Positions 55,301-64,000 of a stretch of 64,000 bases of DNA are shown here, one piece after another. The translations under genes were made by a program, and so were the position numbers. The DNA lies in contig JPHH03000054.1 in the NCBI GenBank assembly GCA_000750105.3, positions 1 to 64,000 on the forward strand, given 5' to 3'. Source of the stretch: Tolypocladium sp. Sup5 PDA-1. Lineage: Eukaryota; Ascomycota; Sordariomycetes; Hypocreales; Ophiocordycipitaceae. How positions within the stretch are numbered: the stretch's first letter is position 1; each line of letters opens with the position of its first letter. Below the pieces are notes generated by a model, which did not search any database, was not told the origin of the DNA, and worked only from the letters and a program-made list of their open reading frames with translations.

Positions 55301-58300
55301 CGCGGGAATCAAGATGTGAGAGCCAGAAATCATGCCCAGGCCACCCAGTTCCTTGGGAGTGTAAAAGACCGCTGGGGGGAAACGAGAAGGCATCTTGGAG
55401 TTCAGTCCAATCTTGACTCTGGTCTGAATCTTGGTCTCGCACTTGACAATGGTGTCCAGCAGGTCGATTGTAGAAACCGCAGCTTCGCGATAGTATGTGA
55501 ACAGCGCGATCAAGGCGGTATTCCACTTGTTGGCGATCTTGGTGAACGTGGTCGAGCCAGAAGACATGAGAATCTGCCGAATGCGGTTGTTGAACTTCTG
55601 AATGTCCTCCTCGGTGACTTGCAAGAAGGCGTAGGCGGTCCTCTCCTTTGTCGTGTTGTCCACCAGGGACCACACGCTGTCCTTGACCGGAAACTCTTCG
55701 TTCTTATTCCTGATCTTAGGGAGAATCCGAACTTCGAAGCCGCACATCGAAAACAGCAAGTTGGGGTTGTCGCGGCTGTAGACGCTGACGAAACTGTCAT
55801 CCCACTCTATGGTGGTGACAGACCGCGGCAGGCGGTTCTTCAGGTCCCAGAAGACGGCGCGGCCCAGGTTCACGTCATGTCGCATCAAGCGCATGCGGGA
55901 ATCCCTCGGCCAGCACTTCTTGCTCTTGTACCCAATGACGTTCTCAAAGTTGGGATCGGGCTGCTCCGTGAGGAAGCGCTGAATGAGATCTCTAGACTCC
56001 TCAGCTGTGAATCGCAGGAAGACCCAGATCTTGTCGATGTAGCGGCTGTACAGTCGAATCGGGTGTCTGGTCTCCGTCTCCTGATCGCGGAATTGCAGGA
56101 AGTCGTTGGGGCCTTGCGGCGGGCCAGCGATCTCGCTTGCTCGCTGGGGACCCAGAAGCAGCAGATCCAGGACAAGGCCGTAGTACTGGAACACAAAGGC
56201 TGAGAATTGCAGACCTCGAATCATGCCATAGCTATTGACGTGGTTCATGTCCTTGTATGTCAACTGAACGTTATTCTTGGCGGTGATGTAATCGGCCAAG
56301 TTGTGGTCCATGATCAGTCTCAGGAGAGAATTCAGCAGAGTCAACTCCATCTTCTCATAGACCTTGGAGAGCTCCGTCTCGATCATGACGTTGCATTCGC
56401 CATTCTCCGACTCCCACACCTGGCTCAGGTTGTTGATGCCTTGAGCCCACTTGTACACCAACAACGGCGGGACCTCAGAGTCGGACGGCTTGATCCACGC
56501 GGGGAACAGGTGCCTCTGATCGGCTTGGTACCAGAGGTATTGGTCCAAGTACGCATCGCTAATCTTCTCGATCGGCTCGATGTCGTACACGGGATTGATG
56601 GTGCTGTAGTTGTCGTTCATGTCAATGTTGACTTCCTTGAACGCCCGCTGAGTGAGCAGGAACCGCTTGATCCGCTCCAGGGTGGTGCCTGGGCTGTCGT
56701 AGGCTTGCTCAATCAAGGCGAGCTCTTCACGCTGGCTCTGATTGAGGCGGCCCTTGACCGAGTACGCCTCTCTCAATCGCTCGAGAGCAAGAATCAATAT
56801 CTTGGTGTCGTGCTTGTACGAGACGCTGGGGAACGGGATGGGTGAAAACTTCCGAGACTCCAGCCAGTGGACAGTAGTGGTGTAGATGGCCACGGCTTCT
56901 TCGGATGAGACATAAGGACCGTCCTTCATGTGATTGTGCTGTCTTTCCTGCTCTGCCTTGAGCCAAAGTCGAGTCAAGCGACCGACATTCTTCTTCGCGA
57001 CAGTCTTGTCCACAGTCGCTCCACGTCGGATTCGCTCGCGGTTGTAGTGTGCTACAGAGATCCACCAGTCTGCCTTGGACTTGACGTATCGCAGAATGAT
57101 ATTCTCGATCGGGGCCGGCAAGCCTGGGACCTTCCACGGAATGTTGCTCTTCCAGCACCGCCAGGCCTCGGACAAGTGCTGAAGCACGGTGTTGACCTTG
57201 TTTTGCTTGATACCCTCTGGCATCATGTCCATGAGGTCGGCCATGACCGAGGCACGCAGCTCGAGGTCGAAATGAGATTCCACACGCTGCTTCGTCACAG
57301 TCTTTGCAACACCTTTGCTGTGTCGTCCCTCAAACTGACGCGAGAGCAGGTTTCCAAGCCATCGCTCGAGCAGAGGGATGATGCCTCGCATGAAGAACAG
57401 CCATACTCTCCACGCCGGAGCCCAGAAGCCGCAACCAGGGCCCTTGCCGACGGGACCCGCGTTGAATCGGTAGTAAATGAGATGCTTCAGGTCCTTGCAG
57501 GTTCGAATTTGGTGCATGAGCTTGTACTTGTATCGGTACATGCCCGTCAGCTGTCCGACGTGGTTGAAGGCGTAGAGAATGCCGTCGGCAAGCTGGAAGG
57601 CATCAATATTGCCCAGGCGGTATTGCACTTGAGCATCCACGATCAACTTTGTCAGCCTCAGGATTTCTCGCATCAAGTGGAAGGCGTTTCCGAATCTCGA
57701 TTTCTTTCGCTCTTTGGTCGTGAGCGTCTTGACCGGCTTCAGGTTGAAGTTGTAGTCAAGGTGGAGGTATGTGAGGTTCTTTCGGTGGATCAGGAGGTTC
57801 AGCATGTTGAAGCCCTGGCGACAAACTTGGAGGCCTGCCTCCACCCAGTCGATGGTCGTCTGCTGGAAGAACTTTGTCTGCTTGAGTGACCTCAGCAGGT
57901 TCTGCTTGTTCTGAGCCTTGGGGGTCTTCTTGTGGAGCTCGTTGAGCACAAAGTTCTTGAGCAGCTTCTGGTACGAAACTCGGACCTTCACAGGCGGCCG
58001 GTCGGAAGGGGGGTGCTCGAGATACCACTGCTTCACCAGCGGCACATCCTGAGCACGAACCATGCGGCCGGAGCGTCGATTGAAGGGGTATGGCGCCCAC
58101 CACAACTCGATGGCAGATGAGGTGTCCTCGTTTTCAAGCTTCTCCTCGTCGAGGAAGGGGTCGAGTTCGGCTGGCAAATCGAACGACTCGTCTTCGGGCT
58201 CCTCGTTGTTCCCCGATCCAAACAGCTCATCCTCGTGGGATACCTCGACATTCTTCGGCGCCACGGTTCGCGAGGAGATGGGGTTGATTCGCCTGTCGAA

Positions 58301-59422
58301 ATGGAAAGTCGGCAGGTCCGGGTCGTCAGCTCGATTGAAAACAACCTGCGGATACGAGTGCCAGGAAAGATGAACGCTTCTGGGCAGCGAGTTGTACAGG
58401 TAAGGGTAGGCGACTCGGAATTCCGTGCGAACGGGGTTCCGGAAGATGATGCGGTCGATGGCGTTGAACTCGCCAAAGTCCTCGTCGTTGGGGTTGATGT
58501 CTTTGTAGAGGGGTTCGAATCGTGGCCCACCGGGGAGAGCTACATTCAGCGCCTTGGCCGTCAAGAAGCTCTTGAGATCGAACAGGTAGTGGTAGTTCTT
58601 ATCTACAACGTCGGAGACGAGCGGCCGACTGAGGCGGAAGAGTGCGGCCATCTGAGGCAAGCTGAGGTTCCAAGCTTTGTAGCTCGGGCCGTTCACATGG
58701 GATGTGTCTAGGAGCGGGCGGTGGTCGTAGAACCACTCATAGACAGCTTCGTCTTCGTCTTCGTTCAGCTCCATCTGGATGGGCTCGAGGGGCTCGACGT
58801 CTTCGATGTTCTCGGACCACGACAGGGGCGGCTCTTCGTCATCGAACGGCGGGAAGCGCATGCGCTTGAACAATCGTCGATCGGCCTTTTCTTTTCGCAT
58901 AAACGTCCACATCATCGCCCACTGCGCGAAGAAGACAGGCTCGATGACGCGTGGAACCTCGTTGACGAGGGTCAAACAGCCGTTGACGTGGTAAAGGACC
59001 TTGACCTCACGCGCCGACTCCCAGGGCATTGGCATGTTCTCCAGGAGCTTCATGACCGCGTGCGGCATGAACTTGAGCGCGCCCAGGTAACTCCGTTTGT
59101 CGTTGGTGTACTTTTTCTGGGAAACATCGCCGATGTCCTTGACGATCTTGCGCAAGTGCTCGGGCGGCATGTCAGCCTTTTGTGTCTGCACGAACCCGGC
59201 CTTGCGCTTCTCGCCAAATCGGTTGCGCTGCTCTCGAAGCCATTCTTTCTTCTTCTGGGCGAACTTTGCGATCTGGGGGTCGGAAGCGGCGTGGTAGCCA
59301 GGTGGCGGAGGTGCTGGCGGTGCGGGCATCGATGGAGGGGGCGGCATCGACGATGATGGAGGAGGTGGCGGAGGCGGGGGAGGTCCCCAGCCAGGGGGCG
59401 GCGGCGGAGGCATGCGTGACAT
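52301..59422 (-). CDS. PRP8: pre-mRNA-splicing factor Prp8
   Basis: One uninterrupted exon encodes 2373 aa, close to the normal length. Prp8 is the central scaffold of the U5 snRNP and cradles the spliceosome's RNA active site. Visible in order are the proline-rich start ([18 protein letters not shown]), the PRO8NT region with [11 protein letters not shown] and the large PROCN region with [14 protein letters not shown] and [20 protein letters not shown] blocks. These are followed by the RRM-like and U5/U6-contact regions ([40 protein letters not shown]). The RNase H-like domain IV includes [20 protein letters not shown]. The C-terminal Jab1/MPN domain ends in [19 protein letters not shown]. 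There is no intein at any of the family's known insertion regions, judged by continuous homology and length. It has no introns, unusual for a gene this long here. Confidence 0.98.
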   Translation of the reverse strand: MSRMPPPPPPGWGPPPPPPPPPSSSMPPPPSMPAPPAPPPPGYHAASDPQIAKFAQKKKEWLREQRNRFGEKRKAGFVQTQKADMPPEHLRKIVKDIGDVSQKKYTNDKRSYLGALKFMPHAVMKLLENMPMPWESAREVKVLYHVNGCLTLVNEVPRVIEPVFFAQWAMMWTFMRKEKADRRLFKRMRFPPFDDEEPPLSWSENIEDVEPLEPIQMELNEDEDEAVYEWFYDHRPLLDTSHVNGPSYKAWNLSLPQMAALFRLSRPLVSDVVDKNYHYLFDLKSFLTAKALNVALPGGPRFEPLYKDINPNDEDFGEFNAIDRIIFRNPVRTEFRVAYPYLYNSLPRSVHLSWHSYPQVVFNRADDPDLPTFHFDRRINPISSRTVAPKNVEVSHEDELFGSGNNEEPEDESFDLPAELDPFLDEEKLENEDTSSAIELWWAPYPFNRRSGRMVRAQDVPLVKQWYLEHPPSDRPPVKVRVSYQKLLKNFVLNELHKKTPKAQNKQNLLRSLKQTKFFQQTTIDWVEAGLQVCRQGFNMLNLLIHRKNLTYLHLDYNFNLKPVKTLTTKERKKSRFGNAFHLMREILRLTKLIVDAQVQYRLGNIDAFQLADGILYAFNHVGQLTGMYRYKYKLMHQIRTCKDLKHLIYYRFNAGPVGKGPGCGFWAPAWRVWLFFMRGIIPLLERWLGNLLSRQFEGRHSKGVAKTVTKQRVESHFDLELRASVMADLMDMMPEGIKQNKVNTVLQHLSEAWRCWKSNIPWKVPGLPAPIENIILRYVKSKADWWISVAHYNRERIRRGATVDKTVAKKNVGRLTRLWLKAEQERQHNHMKDGPYVSSEEAVAIYTTTVHWLESRKFSPIPFPSVSYKHDTKILILALERLREAYSVKGRLNQSQREELALIEQAYDSPGTTLERIKRFLLTQRAFKEVNIDMNDNYSTINPVYDIEPIEKISDAYLDQYLWYQADQRHLFPAWIKPSDSEVPPLLVYKWAQGINNLSQVWESENGECNVMIETELSKVYEKMELTLLNSLLRLIMDHNLADYITAKNNVQLTYKDMNHVNSYGMIRGLQFSAFVFQYYGLVLDLLLLGPQRASEIAGPPQGPNDFLQFRDQETETRHPIRLYSRYIDKIWVFLRFTAEESRDLIQRFLTEQPDPNFENVIGYKSKKCWPRDSRMRLMRHDVNLGRAVFWDLKNRLPRSVTTIEWDDSFVSVYSRDNPNLLFSMCGFEVRILPKIRNKNEEFPVKDSVWSLVDNTTKERTAYAFLQVTEEDIQKFNNRIRQILMSSGSTTFTKIANKWNTALIALFTYYREAAVSTIDLLDTIVKCETKIQTRVKIGLNSKMPSRFPPAVFYTPKELGGLGMISGSHILIPASDKRWSKQTDTGVTHYRAGMTHDEETLIPNIFRYIIPWEAEFIDSQRVWTEYSQKRQEANQQNRRLTLEDLEDSWDRGLPRINTLFQKDRSTLSFDKGFRARAEFKIYQLMKSNPFWWTSQRHDGKLWNLNAYRTDVIQALGGVETILEHTLFKATGFPSWEGLFWEKASGFEESMKFKKLTNAQRSGLNQIPNRRFTLWWSPTINRANVYVGFQVQLDLTGIFLHGKIPTLKISLIQIFRAHLWQKIHESVVMDLCQVFDQELESLGIETVQKETIHPRKSYKMNSSCADILLFASHKWNVTRPSQLHDTKDVIEPTTTNKFWIDVQLRYGDYDSHDIERYTRAKYLDYTTDSASIYPSATGLMIGIDLAYNLYAAFGMYFPGLKVLIQQAMAKIMKANPALYVLRERIRKGLQLYASESNQEFLNSQNYAELFSNQTQLFIDDTNVYRVTIHKTFEGNLTTKPINGAIFIFNPRTGQLFLKIIHTSVWAGQKRLGQLAKWKTAEEVAALIRSLPVEEQPKQLIVTRKGLLDPLEVQLVDFPNISIRASELQLPFQAAMKVEKLGDMILRATEPQMVLFNLYDEWLKSVSSYTAFSRLILILRALHVNPDKTKLILRPDKTVITLDHHIWPSLSDEDWIKVETQLRDLILNDYGKKNSVNVSSLTSSEVRDIILGMEISAPSMQRQQAAEIEKQQQEQQQLTAVTTKTQNVHGEDIIVTTTSQFEQQTFASKTEWRTRALATSNLRTRTKNIYISSVDNDADDVTYVMPNNIIKRFITIADLRVQIAGYLYGSSPADNDQVKEIKCIVMIPQIGGLRNVQLPQQLPQSEFLEGMEPLGVIHTISGNERPYMTPADVTEHARLLDAHPEWDKTNTATVSVSFMPGSVSLSAWSLTPQGYKWGAENKDTQSDEPQGFVATMGEKRKLLLSPRFKGFFLVPDDGKWNYSFMGSAFAGMEKKPVHVKLDTPLPFYNDHHRPVHFHSFAELEDIWVDRSDNFE

Positions 59423-60283
59423 GATGCTTCACGATGTCGTCGGTCGGGGACGCTTCATGCAGCTTGCCAGGTCGATGGCTACACGCCGTGGCGCGCGTGT
59501 CTCGACGCGCTTGAACTCTCGGCTTCTGTAACGGTGATCGAAGTCGCGTGGCAAATTTGGGTAGCGACACTTTACCGATGAAAGACTAGCCGATCTCGTG
59601 AGGACGCACGGCGACGACCAGAGCGGCGTTGATGGAGAAGACAAGGAGCGAGGCTGCCTGCGTTCGTGACGACAATTTTCTGATGAACTCGAGCGAAGGG
59701 ATTAGCTTGGAGGCCCACATTTTAGCATCACGTGACTGCTCCCTGCTTCCCACCTCTGGCCGGGACCACATTCACAGTTCCAGGACATGATCGGAAATTG
59801 TACTAAAGCATAGAAATGTGACTTGAGTGTTTGTATGGGTTAATGGTTCTGCCCTAAAGCAGTAGTCGTTACATACATTGACTAACTGAAGAACGCCCAT
59901 GGAGTTGCTGAGATGTCTTCCATCTTGGACCAAGTCGTGGTGTAAGCTGATGCCATGCCTAGGCAAACTGCGACAGAAAACCAACTTAAATTATATCTAG
60001 AACAAGGGCTTGGATATTGAAGCTTCGTAATTGCGTGATTTTTTGACGCATTTCAGAGCACATAATTCCAACGATATTCGTGATTCTCGGCGTCACGTTG
60101 AGGAATCCGTGCCTCAGGGTAGGCTGATGCAACTTCAGTGCACCAGCCAATAGCGCTCTAGACATTACGTTACATAATCAGCGGCTCGACTTCTCTCAAC
60201 ATGCATCGTCTCCAGCACCACCATCGCGACCGCAGCTTTCACCCCGTACCACCAAGAGAGACGCCAGCCACACATCCGTCAAA
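59423..60283. promoter_or_regulatory. divergent promoter region of PRP8 and the complex I subunit gene
   Basis: About 860 bp between the two divergent housekeeping genes. No other gene is seen. AT-rich stretches lie at 59960-60080. Confidence 0.4.
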
Positions 60284-60673
60284 ATGGCGCACCTCAGTAC
60301 GTTCCCGTCCCGCTCAATTGACGCCCATTGCTAACCCGACTGCGCAGATGTCAAGCCGGACCCGGCGTACCTGAAGCTGCAGGGTTCGTGACAATCCCCC
60401 GAACTGCTCACCCCGACCCTCGACCCCCTCTAACGCACCGGACAGCGATGAACAAGACCCGCCACCATTATTTCCGATGGACGCCGCGGACGGCTAGAAT
60501 CACCTTCATGTACGTGGTCGTGGTCCCCGCGATCTTCGGGTACGTCGCGTACAAGACAGACGTAAGTGCACATCATACGAGTACGACACGACGAGGAGCC
60601 GCGGAGCTGACCAGCCCAGGGCATGTGGGATCTGCGCGCGAAGCGAAAGGGCGACACCGTCTGGGAGCGATGA
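60284..60673 (+). CDS. complex I accessory subunit, NDUFB4 type
   Basis: Four small exons, 60284-60296, 60348-60383, 60446-60561 and 60620-60673, join in phase to 72 aa. The first exon is only 13 nt. The protein reads MAHLNVKPDPAYLKLQAMNK, then TRHHYFRWTPRTARITFMYV, a single transmembrane helix (FMYVVVVPAIFGYVAY) and the C-terminal MWDLRAKRKGDTVWER. This matches the small fungal NADH:ubiquinone oxidoreductase subunit of the NDUFB4/B15 family, a one-helix protein of the membrane arm in the mitochondrial inner membrane. There is no cleavable presequence, as usual for it. The exon joins are confident because each restores family sequence and phase. It is convergent with SAP18, with about 200 bp between the stop codons. 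Confidence 0.9.
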
Positions 60674-60870
60674 AAGATTGCGGTGGGAGTCGGCGTGTAA
60701 GCTCTGTACATATGGCGCATTCGGCACGGAATAGAGACTACGGTCAAATCCACTGGATGGTTGGGACGACGAGTTCCGTGACAGTGTCAAACCTCTCTCC
60801 TTGTCTGGGTATATTGCAACAACAGCCTTCTCACTCCATCTCGCGCGACGTTCTTCCAGCGATCTTCAAA

Positions 60871-61652
60871 TCACCATCGGCCCCCTCCTCGAGGTCTGGG
60901 TGGCGGATGAGGTAAAGACTCCCCTCGTTTCCATTCTCCCATTGGAAATCCGCCTCCCATGCCATCCCTCCTTCCGCCGCCTCTCCCGCCACGAGCGCCG
61001 CCGCGGCCAAACCCGTTTTCCCGACCGATGAAGCCCCCGCGCTGTCCACGACCGTCTCGCATCCCCATGCCGGCATCCCTCCTCGCACTGGAAGCCGGCG
61101 CAACAGAGCCGTCCGAGAGCGTCGGGAGTATAGCGCAAGACACATAGTCGCCAACGACGAATCGCGCATCGCCCAACGTCCGGCCAATCTCTTGCTCCCC
61201 TCTTAGTGACCCGCCCGTCTCGCCGAACTCTGAGGGTTCCGCCCCGGGGCCGCCTTGTCCGATGACAATACTGCCCAAGTCCTTGACCGCGTAACGAGGC
61301 GCCGCGTTTTCGACAGCAGTGTTGCCGCGGAGGTCGGGGTAGACAAGCTGGAAGGCCAACCTGGTGCCAACTGCTGGATATGGGAGCGCCGAGGGCTTAG
61401 ATGCTGCGAGCTCCATGGCCAGCTCACTCAGGGTACAGTTCGGCCATGTGTAGACGGAAATGTGAGGAGGGAGAGATGCAGTCGCAAATTCATCGGGCCT
61501 GTTCAAGTCCTGTAAGTACGAGGCCGAGAGGCTTCGCGAGCGTTCTCGCGGAGGTGGGAGAGCTACCGGTGGAGGACGCCGGTTCGGTAGAAGAGATGTA
61601 CGAGGAACGGCGCCGCGGGTTGGTGGTCGCTGTCTCCCGATATGGAGGACAT
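60871..61652 (-). CDS. SAP18: histone deacetylase complex subunit SAP18
   Basis: Exons 61652-61567 and 61498-60871 join across a 68-nt intron in phase 2 to 237 aa. The junction gives HLFYRTGVLHR|PDEFATAS, matching the start of the SAP18 ubiquitin-like fold. Later blocks are LPPHISVYTWPNCTLSELAM, GTRLAFQLVYPDLR, RYAVKDLGSIVIGQ and TLGDARFVVGDYVSCAILP. SAP18 links Sin3-HDAC repression with the ASAP splicing-associated complex. The C-terminal 50 residues are Gly/Arg-rich (GRGGARGGRGGGRRDG), likely RNA-binding and typical of fungal homologues. The donor is a weak GTAGCT, and the acceptor used (gaacag) lies 14 nt after an alternative cttacag that would break the frame. Confidence 0.9.
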
Positions 61653-62011
61653 GATGCCTCTTTGAGCAGAGTAGTGTGAGGAGCGCACTTTCAAGCTTCC
61701 TTTCCAATCTGCTACCCGCGTGTTCACCCCATCGAAGATGTTGCGACAGCGAGCTTCGGCTTGGAGCAGTGGTGGGGAATGCAGCTCTCCACGGAAATGT
61801 TTACCCGGCAAATATCCGCAATCGATAAAGATGCCGCTAAACTTATGACGGCCGCCTTTGCTTTACAATAAGTTACATACTCGACAAGCTCTTTTCAACA
61901 GCCATTCCAATTTGCGAGGCTACGACCGCAGAGGACCCTGGTTCTATACCTACACGACATACTGCCGAGATTTTACGTCAACTGCGCCAGGGACACCCCC
62001 ACAACGCCACC
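61653..62011. promoter_or_regulatory. divergent promoter region of SAP18 and PRP18
   Basis: A compact region of about 360 bp between two divergent genes of RNA and chromatin metabolism. No other feature is seen. Confidence 0.4.
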
Positions 62012-63109
62012 ATGGACTTTGCGGCCCTGATGAACAAGGAGCTGGCCAAGTCCAAGAAGCCCGCCGAAGCAGAAAAGAAGTACCTGAAGCGCTCCGAAGT
62101 CGAAGCCGAGCGCAAGGCTGCCTACATTGCCGAGCAAAAAGCCCTCGACGCTGAACGCGAAGCAAAAGCCGCCGCGAAGCGCAAGCGCGAGGAGGACGCC
62201 GCCGCCGAGACCGCCGCGCGCGAGGATAAGCGCCGCAAGCTGGCCGAGGAGTCGCGGCGGCGGCGCGAAGAGCAGGAGCTGGAGGAGGCGAGGGCGCGCA
62301 GGAAGCGCCTGGGGCTGCCGGAGCTGGTGAAGGCGACGAGCGAGGACGTCGAGGACGGCGTCGGGGCGGGCGGGGAGGACATGCCCGACGAGGAGCTGAC
62401 CGACGAGCTGCGGGTGCTGGGCCAGCCCGTGAGGCTGTTTGGCGAGTCGCACACTGTGCGCTTGCGGCGGTACAGGAAGTTGACGACGGTGGTGACAACG
62501 GGGCCGATACCGACGACGCTCGCGCTGGTGGAAGGAAAGGACATGAGGGTGGATGGGACGGTGCCCAGGGATAAGGAGGGGCGGAAGTGGCTGTTTAGGC
62601 AGCTGGCGAGCTACTTTACCATGGTCCTGACGGCATACGAGCGGGCAATGGAGGAGGAGAAGCAGGAGACTACCGCAAGCAAGACGGCGTACAACGCCAT
62701 GGTCCAGACGAGGGAGAACATGAAGCCGGTACGTGTGATCCCACCGCTACTCACTTGACCAGCAAGGCTAACCCCAAACCACCAGCTCTTCCGCAAGTTC
62801 GAAGCCGGCGACCTCGATGACTCCCTCATCACGCCCATCGTCGAGATCGTCAAGGCCCTCCAGGAGCGCCGCTACGTCGACGCCAACAACGGCTACCTCC
62901 GCCTCAGCATCGGCAAGGCCGCCTGGCCCATCGGCGTCACCATGGTCGGCATCCACGAGCGCAGCGCGCGCGAGAAGCTGCACGACGGCGAAAAGGGCCA
63001 TGTCATGGGCGACGAGGTGACGCGCAAGTTCCTCCAGAGCATCAAGCGCTGTCTCACGTTTGCCCAGGTGAGGTGGCCGCCCGAGGACCTGAGGCAGTTG
63101 ATGGGCTGA
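62012..63109 (+). CDS. PRP18: pre-mRNA-splicing factor Prp18
   Basis: Exons 62012-62728 and 62786-63109 join in phase 0 across a 57-nt intron to 346 aa. Prp18 acts with Slu7 in 3' splice-site choice and exon ligation. Residues 15-100 form a long charged coiled coil (KKYLKRSEVEAERKAAYIAE). The splicing-factor motif MPDEELTDELRVLGQPVRLF follows at about 123-142. The C-terminal five-helix Prp18 domain spans about 190-340, with RKWLFRQLASYFTMVLTAYE, the loop region YLRLSIGKAAWPIGVTMVGI and the ending CLTFAQVRWPPEDLRQLMG. The splice junction gives NMKP|LFRKFEAGDL. It lies about 2.6 kb from PRP8, with two small genes between. Confidence 0.93.
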
Positions 63110-63733
63110 GGACGAGGCGCAGGAGAGACACGACATTTCGAGCCGTGCATACCTAGGTATGGACGGGAGGCGAGAGGCTACACCACATGTCGTTGCATGT
63201 AGGTAGGGAGAGGCCGGGCGGCGGAGGAGAGGAGGTGGTCAAACATCACCGCGACCAAGTACGATGCGCGCGCCGTACTCACGATGAGCGGCATGATACC
63301 CCGAATTGGACAATTGTTTTGTTGCAGGTGAAGCGTCGTCATCCGCGGCTCGTGTCCAATGGGCGGGCACAAACCGGGAACAGCACCAGAGACGTTCGGA
63401 TTCAGGTTTTGGCCCCCGATGGGAAATGGGGAGAGTACGGAGTAAACAGAAAGCGGAAGGCCCCTCTACCTATTGATGCGCCACCGCCAAAATGTAACAC
63501 ACTTTGATGCCGTGATAACCGTTCCCCTGAACGCCGGACTGGTGGTGCCGATGAGCTGCGGCTGTCGCTTCTGCGCCCGCCAATGAGCGCATTCCTCCAC
63601 CAAGGGACTCGTCACCAGGCCCGCTCCCCCTAGACGCTTAAATCATTGTTCAGGACTCCAGGCATGGCGCACTCGGTGATTTGATCCATCACACATATCG
63701 GGAAGTTTCAACTCCAACACAACCACGTCAGCG
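63110..63733. terminator. convergent 3' intergenic region
   Basis: PRP18 and the partial gene at the window edge converge here. No coding signal is seen. Confidence 0.3.
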
Positions 63734-64000
63734 TCAGCCTTGGCTCTCGACGGGGCCACTACCCGCCTGCACGAGACTTCTATTCTCGTCGTACCACAAC
63801 TCGTCCGTGCCCAGCCCAGCGACGTGGTCTGCGGCTTGCTTCTTAGCTCCAACGACTTCCAGGCCGGCGGCGACGAGGCTGATGCGCCGCAGCCGCTCCT
63901 TGGCATCCTGTTCGTACTTGCGCGCCACCTCGAGGGCCTCCCTTTGCATCTCGGCGCGCGGATCGGGACGAACTGCCACTAGTAGCTGCACCCCATCATG
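63734..64000 (-). CDS. partial hypothetical protein at the window edge
   Basis: An open frame runs from the right edge (no start inside the window) to a stop at 63734, giving about 88 residues. It contains a charged helix EMQREALEVARKYEQDAKER, then LRRISLVAAGLEVV and GLGTDELWYDENRSLVQAG. No domain is recognised. Codon use looks like the neighbouring genes. The last residues could be read-through of an intron. Confidence 0.4.
   Translation of the reverse strand, partial: HDGVQLLVAVRPDPRAEMQREALEVARKYEQDAKERLRRISLVAAGLEVVGAKKQAADHVAGLGTDELWYDENRSLVQAGSGPVESQG

Noticed and set aside
53843..56203. 786-residue open frame on the plus strand opposite PRP8
   Set aside because: It is antisense to highly conserved Prp8 coding sequence and has no domain of its own.
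52301..59422. possible intein in Prp8
   Set aside because: The protein is of normal length (2373 aa) and conserved sequence is continuous; no intein splicing motifs were seen.

Overview
The window looks like nuclear DNA from a filamentous ascomycete, most likely a Sordariomycete and plausibly of the order Hypocreales. The protein-coding genes are GC-rich and carry short introns of about 50-180 nt with GTRNGT-type donors and CTNAC-type branch sites. One block shows the base signature of repeat-induced point mutation (RIP), a process of Pezizomycotina. Family content also fits this group: KP4-like killer proteins, a NIS1-like effector and fungal MFS families. The order-level placement is inferred, not demonstrated.

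Layout. (1) 1-6450: an AT-rich, RIP-degraded transposable-element relic almost free of CA and TG dinucleotides, with a 120-bp internal tandem repeat. (2) 6470-6680: a 24-bp tandem repeat that abuts, and apparently cut short, an RraA-like gene. (3) 6.7-12 kb: a partly decayed catabolic-looking cluster with a truncated RraA-like aldolase, an intact D-2-hydroxyacid dehydrogenase, an MFS permease pseudogene with two Trp-to-stop type changes, and an intact amidohydrolase of the 2-pyrone-4,6-dicarboxylate hydrolase type. (4) 13.5-29.4 kb: sparse accessory genes. These are an amidinotransferase, a sulfotransferase-like P-loop protein, a five-exon DHA2 MFS transporter, a secreted CE1 esterase, three KP4-like killer-protein genes within 3.7 kb, and a DHA1 MFS transporter. 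(5) 30-32.2 kb: two small genes of unknown function. (6) 33-39.7 kb: the microtubule bundler Ase1, an Irs4/Tax4-type EH-domain protein and a NIS1-like secreted effector. (7) 41.5-48.1 kb: an amidase relic, a histidine-phosphatase family gene, a ketopantoate-reductase-like gene with a polyQ stretch, and a SANT/Myb protein with a very long polyQ stretch. (8) 48.1-52.3 kb: about 4 kb with no gene I can support. (9) 52.3-63.1 kb: core housekeeping genes PRP8, a small complex I subunit (NDUFB4 type), SAP18 and PRP18. A partial gene runs off the right edge.

The window is therefore a gradient from dead repeat, through accessory and secreted-protein genes, to compact conserved core genes. The most interesting locus is the KP4-like trio. 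Two paralogues share an intron at the same codon and phase and have ten cysteines. The third lacks the intron and has nine cysteines in a changed pattern. All three encode small secreted proteins with TATA-like boxes at similar distances. With the CE1 esterase and the NIS1-like protein they suggest a secretome of a fungus that interacts with other fungi or with plants. That lifestyle reading is inference only.

Most coding models here were spliced by eye. Exon joins were accepted when donor and acceptor sites and codon phase agreed and family sequence continued across the junction.
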